DNA of 26,735 nucleotides, taken from JAGXOF01 sp046545575. Its GTDB lineage: Bacteria > Chloroflexota > Dehalococcoidia > SZUA-161 > SpSt-899. Below, piece by piece: positions 16,220 through 23,294 of the stretch (the first letter of the stretch is position 1; each line of letters begins with the position of its first letter). The stretch covers positions 1 through 26,735 of the forward strand of contig JBKGZM010000024.1 in NCBI GenBank assembly GCA_046545575.1, given 5' to 3'. The translations under genes were made by a program, and so were the position numbers. Below the pieces are notes generated by a model. It saw only the letters and a program-made list of their open reading frames with translations. It had not been told where the DNA came from and made no database searches.

Positions 16220-17083
16220 TCAAATCTCAGCCTCATGCCCAAAGAACCCCTGAGGTCGGATTAGAAGAAGCACAACAACTATACCAACAGCGATTGCATC
16301 ACTTATGGCACCATTAAATACCACTGGCAATATGGCCCCCAAAATACCCAGCGCAAACCCGGCAACAAATATACCGCTCACACTTCCCACCCCAGCCAGG
16401 AAAACTATCATGAGAATTTTAAGCAGCATGTAATCACCCATAAAAGGGCCCAAACTCAAATAAGCCCCCACCAGACACCCTGCTATCGCCGCAAAGCCAC
16501 ATCCCAAAGCAGTAGCAAGAGCGGAAATACGATGGACATTTATACCCTGTAAAGAGGCCGCTTCCAGGTTCTGAGAAATGGCCTGCATCTGCTGGCCCCA
16601 TTTTGTCCGATGCACAAACAGGATAACTAACCCCAGGAGTATAACTCCCATAGCGAGAGTTAAGATCCTCTCATAACTTACCGAGATAGATCCAATCCTC
16701 ACAACCCCTTCGGCAAAAGATGGTATTGATAATGTCTCACTGCCCGCAATGATATTGACAGCAGTCTGCAGCACCACTATTATGACTATGCATACCATTA
16801 TGATACGGTTGAAATCGCCGACAAAGGGGCGGAAGCAGAACCTCTCCAAGAATACGCCAAATAAAGCCAGTATGAGAGTCGTCGCCAATAAGGCTGCCCA
16901 CTCGTTCAATCCCAGCCCCATTATTAACGCCAAACAGAGGTAACCACCCACCATGTAGATTGCACCATGAGCCAGGTTAAGTATTCCCAACATATTGAAA
17001 AGGAATGCAAAACCCAGCGCCACCAATATGTATATCGATGACAGCACCAATGCATTGATTATTGTCGCTATTATCTGTTCCAT
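16220..17083 (-). CDS. livH: Branched-chain amino-acid-type ABC transporter permease LivH
   Basis: A 287-residue permease with eight or more membrane segments. It has the family N-terminus (SSIYILVALGFAFLFNMLGILNLAHGAIYMVGGY) and the cytoplasmic coupling loop around HRTKWGQQMQAISQNLEAA. ATG 17083 is chosen because homologs start just before the first helix. In-frame ATG 17110 and GTG 17140 would add 9 or 19 polar residues and have no better ribosome site. It is separated from the binding-protein gene by 333 bp that include a strong palindrome, so permease expression may be lower than that of the binding protein. Confidence 0.9.
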   Translation of the reverse strand: MEQIIATIINALVLSSIYILVALGFAFLFNMLGILNLAHGAIYMVGGYLCLALIMGLGLNEWAALLATTLILALFGVFLERFCFRPFVGDFNRIIMVCIVIIVVLQTAVNIIAGSETLSIPSFAEGVVRIGSISVSYERILTLAMGVILLGLVILFVHRTKWGQQMQAISQNLEAASLQGINVHRISALATALGCGFAAIAGCLVGAYLSLGPFMGDYMLLKILMIVFLAGVGSVSGIFVAGFALGILGAILPVVFNGAISDAIAVGIVVVLLLIRPQGFFGHEAEI

Positions 17084-17416
17084 CCAGGCACTCTCTGTCA
17101 CCACAGCCATTCGCCCAAATATTGTCGTGAAGGAGGCCACTGCCTAGGCCGGACTCAGGATCACATAGAACTAGGCAAACACTTACTTGCTATCATTGAT
17201 AAACACAGGCTAGCTGTAAGATCACATGGTATGACTGCTATCACCAGCCACAACCACCCTGGGCAGGGCGTTGAGCCCAGTGACCATGTAGTGACAAGGA
17301 CCCCGGGGGTCCTTGTCACTACATCACCTTCTCCTCAATACACAGAGAATATTATGCTGTGTTGACCTTAACCAGCCAGGGAACTTCTCACAGCCTACCT
17401 CACATGTAACACAAAC
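17084..17416. other. 333-bp spacer between the binding-protein gene and livH
   Basis: No gene is seen here. The spacer carries a 39-bp palindrome (17286-17324). Next to it is a smaller hairpin, CTGGGC (17259-17264) with GCCCAG (17275-17280). No convincing -35/-10 pair for livH was found on the minus strand. Transcription of livHMGF may come from read-through past the hairpins or from a promoter that does not look like sigma-70. Confidence 0.6.
17286..17324. repeat. 39-bp near-perfect palindrome
   Basis: The 19-nt arm at 17286-17304 (ATGTAGTGACAAGGACCCC) is the exact reverse complement of 17306-17324, with a single G in the centre. As RNA it would make a very stable hairpin of about 17 bp with a CCGGG loop. 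Neither side has a T-run, so it is not a textbook intrinsic terminator. In Liv-type operons a stem-loop after the binding-protein gene often protects that part of the mRNA; it might also be a dispersed repeat. Confidence 0.85.
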
Positions 17417-18670
17417 CTAAGGCATGCTAGTATCGAACCATCCAGCAGAGGCCTCACGACCGTCCTTTAATATCTGGATTGACTGCGGTGAAGCCACAAT
17501 ATGCCCAATCCCGCACGTTTCCTCGCCGCATATCTTTGCTGGTCCAAAGATCGTTTCAATTTTATCCATGGACTCCAATTCGTCCCTCACAGCAGTGGGA
17601 TCCAGACTCTGGGCAGCCTCGATAGCTCCTTTTATAATCCACAGAGAATTGGGCCCTGTCAACTCCAACTGATAACCCTCTCCATGCTTCGCTTCTGTCC
17701 GATCAATTACCTCTTTCGCCACAGGCGGCATGTTCGGGTCATCGGGAGTATAACCGCATGTGAATACATCCTTCATCGCTTCCTCACCAGCAATCTTCGT
17801 AACTTCACTTATACGCGCAGGTAGGGAGCCAGCATAGGGCTTGTTGTTACCCGTCTCTCGGAGGCCCTTAGCTATGGCCCCTATATGTGGAACAAGCCCG
17901 TTTTGCATGAATATGCCATCCGCTTCCTCTATCGCATTCAGCTTTGTCACAATGGGACTGAAATCCTGCATCTCGTTGGGATATAGCATGGGCTCGCCAA
18001 CCATGGATATACCCGCCGCCTCTAACAAATCTCTAAGTATCGGTATTACATAAGGGGGTGATCCATCATCCGGCGAGGTAACGGCTACCTTTTCCACATC
18101 AGGATAGGTCTGCTCAAGATACCCGATACAAGCGGCAGTTGTCAGAAGACTCCCACTACCACCCAGGAATGCATAGGGGGTATCCTCATCCACCGTTCCC
18201 GGCATCCTGACATCCCAGGTGACCATGTGCATTACTTGGTTGGACTCGCATATTGGCGAGGCCGCAGGGGCAAACATCGCGGGTGGCCCTATAATGAACT
18301 GAACCCCCTCGTCAAAGACCAGCTTATTGGTCGCAGCACTGACACCGTCCATGGTGCTCTTATAGTCTTCCAGAACAAGCTCAACCTCGTATTTCTGCCC
18401 GTTAACCGTAATCCCCCCCTGCTCATTAATCATCTCTTCCGCTACCTTGGCTTCATTGTAATCCGGTACTCCACGTGCCGAGAAGAAACCCGATTGGGCA
18501 AAAAGAGCGCCAACCTTCAACGTCTTCACTTCCGACGTTGGTTCCGCCGTCGATGTAGGACTTGATGTCTCTGTTGTTTCTGTACAAGCCGTCATCACAG
18601 GCACGATTGCCAATACTACAACTAACGCGACTGCAGCTAACAGCGATAGCATTTTGCTTTTTGTCAACAT
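17417..18670 (-). CDS. ABC transporter substrate-binding lipoprotein (LivJ/K-like)
   Basis: A 417-residue extracellular binding protein of the type-I periplasmic-binding fold (Peripla_BP_6), the ligand-capturing part of the Liv importer. The signal peptide has KSK at the N-terminus, a hydrophobic core, and a lipobox ending MTAC with Cys29 as the lipid-modified residue. A Thr/Ser/Pro/Glu linker (about 30-48) follows. The mature domain starts LKVGALFAQSG and includes INEQGGITVNGQKYEVELV and DGVSAATNKLV. ATG 18670 follows GGGAGG; the open frame upstream to 18703 lies before that site. Family members bind amino acids, amides, urea or aromatic and aliphatic acids, and the ligand cannot be read here. 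It is the first gene of the liv cluster. Confidence 0.92.
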   Translation of the reverse strand: MLTKSKMLSLLAAVALVVVLAIVPVMTACTETTETSSPTSTAEPTSEVKTLKVGALFAQSGFFSARGVPDYNEAKVAEEMINEQGGITVNGQKYEVELVLEDYKSTMDGVSAATNKLVFDEGVQFIIGPPAMFAPAASPICESNQVMHMVTWDVRMPGTVDEDTPYAFLGGSGSLLTTAACIGYLEQTYPDVEKVAVTSPDDGSPPYVIPILRDLLEAAGISMVGEPMLYPNEMQDFSPIVTKLNAIEEADGIFMQNGLVPHIGAIAKGLRETGNNKPYAGSLPARISEVTKIAGEEAMKDVFTCGYTPDDPNMPPVAKEVIDRTEAKHGEGYQLELTGPNSLWIIKGAIEAAQSLDPTAVRDELESMDKIETIFGPAKICGEETCGIGHIVASPQSIQILKDGREASAGWFDTSMP

Positions 18671-18681
18671 TTTAATCCTCC

Positions 18682-18710
18682 CTTTCAAAATTACTCCAAT
18701 CACTTGAAAG
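18682..18710 (-). promoter_or_regulatory. Leader hairpin next to the ribosome site of the binding-protein gene
   Basis: On the minus strand CTTTCAA (18710-18704) and TTGAAAG (18688-18682) pair over 7 bp around 15 nt. The foot of the stem touches the GGGAGG ribosome site of the binding-protein gene. It could modulate translation or be chance. No clear promoter was recognised in 18711-18817. Confidence 0.25.
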
Positions 18711-18817
18711 CCACTATTACCTCACATTTTTGCCCCCTTGCCTCCTCTCCGTGGTACTCACAAAATGATATATCCTCACATCACCAAAAGAGAGGAACAT
18801 CATTCCAACACTGTTAA

Positions 18818-19573
18818 TCAGGGATTTTGAGACATCCGAGCCAATTCCTCCAGGATGCCCTCTTCTCTTTTCATAAACCCTTCCCTACCATCTGTGAATC
18901 CCTCGGGGACCCAATCCATCTCCTTCAGGTTCTGTGCTATCGTGGGAATCCAATTGTATGGGATGCTTATGAGCATCCATCCCTCTTCGAATATCTGCTT
19001 TGCCTTCGAACCAAAGGCCAACCCAGTCACCGTGTAATTCACCTTACCATTCTTATATGGGTGAATGTAAATCCACGGACAATTCAAGGCTGGTGCTGCC
19101 TTGGGTTCCCATATCTCCCCGGTCGAATAGCTCATGGCCCTCAACACTACCTCCGCCTGACTGATCGTGGTCATGAGAATCAAGAGGTCCGGATCGAATG
19201 TCAACTGGTCTAATGGGGAATAAACGACGTAGTTAACCTTGCCTTTCTCGAATTCCGGCACGTATTGATACAGCTTGCTATTGGCTCGTGCCTCCTGGTA
19301 GATTTTTAACCTGGGGCCCAGCTGCCCGGTCGCTACAAACAGCGGTAACTCCTCCATTCCAAGCACAAACTTCCCTATGCAGTTCTCATTTTCCTTGGTA
19401 AAGTAAAAGGGGCTCTTCCTTTCCTGTGCTTCCTTGATCATTTCACAGAAAGGCAACTGCTTGTCCAGCTGCTCTATTCCATCCGGTTTGAAGAACAAAA
19501 ACTTAACGCCTACCGGTGACTTCTCAAAATTGAATCCCTTAAATATAGATAAATCAGTCTTTAGTGGTTCCAT
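18818..19573 (-). CDS. DUF169 family protein
   Basis: A 251-residue soluble protein with features I associate with DUF169: an N-terminal KSPVGVKFLF strand and PFCEMIKEAQ. NENCIGKFVLGM has the conserved Cys, YVVYSPLDQLTFDPDLLI is typical, a central NCPWIY has a second Cys, and EEGWMLISIPYNWIPTIAQNL lies at the end. The conserved cysteines (C43, C85 and C184 region) hint at metal or cofactor binding. The family has no settled function; members are common in methanogens and anaerobic bacteria. The ATG at 19573 follows CTGGAGG. It has its own promoter (19790-19818) and a long leader of about 210 nt with a terminator-like hairpin. It stands between the Mo-hydroxylase operon and the liv cluster. 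Confidence 0.8.
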   Translation of the reverse strand: MEPLKTDLSIFKGFNFEKSPVGVKFLFFKPDGIEQLDKQLPFCEMIKEAQERKSPFYFTKENENCIGKFVLGMEELPLFVATGQLGPRLKIYQEARANSKLYQYVPEFEKGKVNYVVYSPLDQLTFDPDLLILMTTISQAEVVLRAMSYSTGEIWEPKAAPALNCPWIYIHPYKNGKVNYTVTGLAFGSKAKQIFEEGWMLISIPYNWIPTIAQNLKEMDWVPEGFTDGREGFMKREEGILEELARMSQNP

Positions 19574-19676
19574 ACTAACCTCCAGATACTATTAGTATTT
19601 TCATATCATATTTCACAACTTATATATTCGCTATTACGGGCATACCCAAACATTTAAAGGTATAAATACGGAATTC

Positions 19677-19726
19677 AAAAATGTTGGGGGACTAGATGAG
19701 ACCCTCAAAACGCTCACCCCCCCCAA
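19677..19726 (-). terminator. Terminator-like hairpin in the leader of the DUF169 gene
   Basis: On the minus strand TTGGGGG(GGG) (19726-19717) pairs with CCCCCAA (19690-19684), with an inner TGAG/CTCA pairing. CA and then TTTTT (19681-19677) follow. This is a reasonable intrinsic terminator. It lies 55-100 nt after the promoter at 19790-19818 and about 105 nt before the DUF169 ATG. It could end the upstream dehydrogenase operon, or act as an attenuator, or end a small RNA. Confidence 0.55.
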
Positions 19727-19789
19727 GTACTTGTCCCATCATAAACAGTAGTCTCGATCACTTCTAGGCAACTGCAAACATTTGTTACA

Positions 19790-19818
19790 ATAATACAATA
19801 GTATTAGGTAGTTGTCAA
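19790..19818 (-). promoter_or_regulatory. Strong sigma-70-type promoter reading toward DUF169
   Basis: On the minus strand TTGACA (19818-19813, perfect), a 17-nt spacer, and TATTAT (19795-19790, 5 of 6) form an almost ideal promoter. The start would be near 19783. It sits in the 290-bp gap after the alcohol dehydrogenase gene and is followed by a terminator-like hairpin. Confidence 0.75.
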
Positions 19819-19863
19819 GCTCATTTATCGCAGTTGCGTTGAGGCCATCACCTGAGTGCGGTA

Positions 19864-20892
19864 CTACGGAACTTCCAGCAAAATCTTGATATTGTCCTTA
19901 TTACTGATAAGTTGTCCAAACCCCGACTCAACCGCATTCTCCAGAGGCACCCGTGAGGTTATCAGTGCAGTTGGGTCAAGCCTCCCGTCGTTTATAAGGT
20001 CTATAGCCACTCTCGCCTCGTCAGTGTAGATCGAACTCCCGATAACGGACTTCTCATTGAACATTACGTTCTGAAAATCAAGAGATCCAGGCTTGTCGAA
20101 GACTCCCACGATCACAACAGTGCCTCCCGACCTGACGAGTTCCACGGCCAGCTGAGCGCTCTCCGGCCTTCCAACACATTCGAATACGACATCCGCTCCC
20201 AAACCACCTGTCAGGTTCTTCACTAACTCCACCGGACCACCGGAGTTGACATTGACAACTCGTGTCGCCCCCATGGCCATGGCCTTCGCTTCCTTACCCT
20301 TGTGCTTGGATACAACATAAACTTTCGAGGCCCCGGCAAGCCTGGCTGCGAGCAATGTGCAGAGTCCAATGGTGCCATCGCCTACGATACCCACGGTATC
20401 TCCGAGATGAACATTACCCCGGCGAACAGCATGGAGAGCCACTGCCAGAGGCTCCACCAGAGCTCCTGCCTCGTCTGACACCAAATCGGGAAGTTTATAC
20501 ACCGCATAACCGGGAACAACCACATATGCAGCCATGCAGCCATCAGAGGTCAAGCCAGTGAAGCCAGCGTCCTGACAAATATTGTACATTCCCCTCTTAC
20601 AGAAATAGCATTCACCACAGTACCAGTAACCCAGCGCAGTTACACGGTCCCCAACCTCAAACTCAGTTACCTCCTCCCCCACCTCCACCACCCTTCCGGC
20701 AAACTCATGCCCCAGGGTCAGGGGAACTTTACTAACGTCAATCATGGATGGGCCATCCACATATTCCTTGAGGTCCGTACCACAAATACCAGCCAGGTTA
20801 ACTTTAACCTTTACCTGCCCCGGACCCGGAAACGGCTCAGGCACATCTTCATAGCGGACGTCTTTTGCGGCATACCACCTCAACGCTTTCAT
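19864..20892 (-). CDS. Zinc-dependent medium-chain alcohol/polyol dehydrogenase
   Basis: A 342-residue MDR-family NAD(P)-dependent dehydrogenase, closest in feel to 2,3-butanediol/sorbitol/threonine dehydrogenases. Catalytic zinc ligands are C37 (GICGTD), H62-E63 (GHEFAG) and E147 (ALVEP). The structural zinc site is complete (C92, C95, C98, C106). The Rossmann motif is GDGTIG (171-176). The start ATG 20892 follows AGGGGG. It lies 24 bp after the Mo-hydroxylase FAD gene, so it is the last gene of that operon. It probably oxidises or reduces an alcohol intermediate of the same pathway; the substrate is unknown. Confidence 0.92.
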   Translation of the reverse strand: MKALRWYAAKDVRYEDVPEPFPGPGQVKVKVNLAGICGTDLKEYVDGPSMIDVSKVPLTLGHEFAGRVVEVGEEVTEFEVGDRVTALGYWYCGECYFCKRGMYNICQDAGFTGLTSDGCMAAYVVVPGYAVYKLPDLVSDEAGALVEPLAVALHAVRRGNVHLGDTVGIVGDGTIGLCTLLAARLAGASKVYVVSKHKGKEAKAMAMGATRVVNVNSGGPVELVKNLTGGLGADVVFECVGRPESAQLAVELVRSGGTVVIVGVFDKPGSLDFQNVMFNEKSVIGSSIYTDEARVAIDLINDGRLDPTALITSRVPLENAVESGFGQLISNKDNIKILLEVP

Positions 20893-20916
20893 TCTTTACC
20901 CCCTGAAAGTACTGCT

Positions 20917-23283
20917 TCAATCTGAAAAACCACAGGCCAATATAGTCCTTCCAACAAGTGCCTTCGCTATTTGGACCTTGTATCTGCTCGTCGGCAACGG
21001 ACATGCATCGGCAACAGCCACAGTGCCAGCAGCCTCAGCGGTTGACCTGTCCAGCGATTTACCGATAATCGCCTCCTCTGCTTTGGTCACCCTGTAAGGA
21101 TTGTTGTACACCCCGTTCAAGCATATCCTGGCTGCCTTGACCTTCCCACCATCACTTTCTATCGCTGCTGCGCAGTTCACTATCGGGAAATCTATCGACT
21201 TCCTGAGCGCAAACTTTAAGAAACCGCTCTTCGTACCAGCCGATTGCGCTGGCATCTCGATCTCCGTCACTATCTCATCATCGGCGAGGATAGTGGTCTT
21301 ATCGCCCACAACAGCGAAGAATTCCTCCGCTGCAACAGTTCTCTTTGTCGTTTTAATTCTGGCATTTAGAACGATGAGCGCCGGGGCGATATCCGAGGAG
21401 TTAGCCGCCACACATCCGCAGTTGAAGCACCTGTTCGCCTCCCTCTCCACCTCGCTCCAACTCAGGCCGAGAACATCCTCGATGTCGATGCTCTTCGTCC
21501 TCTCGGAGATCTCCAGTTCCGGCGATTCTACTCTGCCCACCCCTTCGAGGAAGGAGCTGTTAAATCTCTCCGCGATTTTGCCTATTTCCTTCTCTTCAAG
21601 CTGTTTCCTCGCTCCACCCAGGTACCGGTCCATGGAACTCGCAGCGTCCCTGCCCGCAGCTATGGCCTCCACGACTGTCGCCGGGCCCGTGACGAAATCA
21701 CCGCCGGCGAAGAGGTTTTTGCCCAGCGAGTAGGTTGAGGAAGCTAGTCCCAACCGTCCATTCTCGTCGAGGAATTCTCCAGGGACACTCGAAGTGTCTG
21801 GCTCCTCCCCGATTGCCTTGATTACAGCATCAAACCCGGCAGTGAACTCCGAGCCCTCAACGGGTACGGGACGGGGCCTTCCTGTATCATCCAGTGGACC
21901 CGGTCGCATCTTCACACACTGGAGGAGCACTCCACCGTCTTTCTCCTGCGCCTCTCCCGGTTGAGTAAAGAACTCAAACGCAATGCCTTCTTCCTTGGCC
22001 TTTTCAATTTCCTCTTTGACAGCCGGCATCTCTGCTTCGCCGCGACGATACAGAACGACGGGCTCAGAACCCATCCTCAACAGGGTCCTCGCCACATCCA
22101 GGGCCACGTTTCCGCCACCTATTACGGCGACTTTCCTTCCGGGAATCGCCCGGTCGCCGAGATTAGACCTCCTCAGGAAGTCCAGGCCGGATATCATCAA
22201 CTCCTCCCCCTTCACTCCTGCAGGCCTCTCCTTCCACGCCCCACACGCCAGGAATACTGCATCAAAACTCTTCATAAGCTCATCCACGGTCGTACCCCGG
22301 CCTATAGTAACCCCATACCTAAACCGAATCCCTGTACCCTCGAGAACTTTGATTTGCTTCCTCACGATGTCCTTCGGCAACCTGTAGGGAGGTATACCAT
22401 GGATGAGCAGTCCGCCCGGCTCTTCCATGCTCTCAAATACGGTTACGCTGTGACCAAACCGCCTGAGGTAATACGCAGCCGAGAGACCAGCCGGCCCTGA
22501 GCCCACAATAGCAACGGTCTTTCCGGTATCAATATCAGAGCCCCCGATGATTTGACCTGCATTATCGAGGATGTAATCACCCATAAACCGTTCGATAGCC
22601 CTCACGGAAACAGGTTCATCAAACTCCCCCCGATTGCAACTTTCCTCGCAGAAGTGAGGACAGACCCTCCCCGTTACCGCTGGCAACGGGTTGTATTTAA
22701 GGAGTACTCGTGCAGCCTCAGCCAGGTTGCCTTCCCTGATTTCGCTCAGATATGAGGGAATGTCCACACCGGCCGGGCAAGCTGAGGAGCAAGGCGTATC
22801 AACCACCCTTACTCCCCCAAATATCGAATGGTACCGGCCGTCACCCGTCATGGCGTAGCACGTCTTGCCACCTTTCCTCATACAATTGAATAGATTGCCA
22901 GGAACCCAGTAGTACCAGCACCTGGTGCTCTGACAGATATTTCCTGCTATGGTACCCATCTCCCTGATATGTGGAGAGGCTGCCTCACGAGCCGCCTCAG
23001 CGAGCGCAAAATACTTATGCCTGACTGTTGCGTCCTCGCCTATATCCTCAAGCCTGGTAAGGGCACCGATCTTTAGCCTCTCCCCTTCCTCCCTGATATA
23101 ATCCAGGTCGGAAATATTTTTGATATTTACTATGACCTCGGGATACTCAGGGAGTATATCATCCTTCATCTGTCCCAGCAGGTCCGTCCCACCTGCAACA
23201 ACCTTTGCTCTTCCTCCATGGTCCTGGAGGATTGAGGTTGCCTCCTCGGTTGTTGACGCGTTTATATGCTTGAATTCCTTCAC
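20917..23283 (-). CDS. Molybdenum-hydroxylase FAD subunit with an inserted GltD/NfnB-like oxidoreductase
   Basis: A 788-residue mosaic protein. Residues 1-157 are the FAD_binding_5 half of a xanthine-dehydrogenase/4-hydroxybenzoyl-CoA-reductase medium subunit (VVAGGTDLLGQMK, TIAGNICQSTRCW). It includes C122, C134 and C142 of a [4Fe-4S] loop, and breaks off at YHSIFGG. Residues ~158-623 are a full GltD-like module: N-terminal Fe-S cysteines (C165, C169, C208, C212, C216), FAD site VGSGPAG (260-266), MEEPGGLL, NAD(P) site IGGGNVALD (388-396), GGDFVTGPATVVEAIAAGR and terminal RCFNCG. From C624 the medium subunit resumes (CVAANSSDIAPALIVLNA) through the CO_deh_flav_C domain. GTG 23283 begins MKEFKHINAS. 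It should carry two FADs and several clusters, joining the Mo enzyme to NAD(P)H. It is 11 bp from the molybdopterin gene. Confidence 0.9.
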   Translation of the reverse strand: MKEFKHINASTTEEATSILQDHGGRAKVVAGGTDLLGQMKDDILPEYPEVIVNIKNISDLDYIREEGERLKIGALTRLEDIGEDATVRHKYFALAEAAREAASPHIREMGTIAGNICQSTRCWYYWVPGNLFNCMRKGGKTCYAMTGDGRYHSIFGGVRVVDTPCSSACPAGVDIPSYLSEIREGNLAEAARVLLKYNPLPAVTGRVCPHFCEESCNRGEFDEPVSVRAIERFMGDYILDNAGQIIGGSDIDTGKTVAIVGSGPAGLSAAYYLRRFGHSVTVFESMEEPGGLLIHGIPPYRLPKDIVRKQIKVLEGTGIRFRYGVTIGRGTTVDELMKSFDAVFLACGAWKERPAGVKGEELMISGLDFLRRSNLGDRAIPGRKVAVIGGGNVALDVARTLLRMGSEPVVLYRRGEAEMPAVKEEIEKAKEEGIAFEFFTQPGEAQEKDGGVLLQCVKMRPGPLDDTGRPRPVPVEGSEFTAGFDAVIKAIGEEPDTSSVPGEFLDENGRLGLASSTYSLGKNLFAGGDFVTGPATVVEAIAAGRDAASSMDRYLGGARKQLEEKEIGKIAERFNSSFLEGVGRVESPELEISERTKSIDIEDVLGLSWSEVEREANRCFNCGCVAANSSDIAPALIVLNARIKTTKRTVAAEEFFAVVGDKTTILADDEIVTEIEMPAQSAGTKSGFLKFALRKSIDFPIVNCAAAIESDGGKVKAARICLNGVYNNPYRVTKAEEAIIGKSLDRSTAEAAGTVAVADACPLPTSRYKVQIAKALVGRTILACGFSD

Positions 23284-23294
23284 TTTTCAACTCC

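Noticed and set aside
17286..17324. The palindrome as a CRISPR repeat or a simple intrinsic terminator
   Set aside because: There is only one copy, with no spacers around it, and there is no T-run on either strand.
21101..21733. A 210-codon plus-strand frame opposite the FAD-GltD gene
   Set aside because: Low-complexity Ser/Ala-rich translation typical of an antisense shadow; the minus-strand protein explains the region fully.
20917..23283. The FAD-GltD protein as a plain NADPH-glutamate synthase small chain
   Set aside because: Both ends are clear molybdenum-hydroxylase medium-subunit halves, and the gene sits directly beside the large and small subunits; no glutamate synthase large chain is present.
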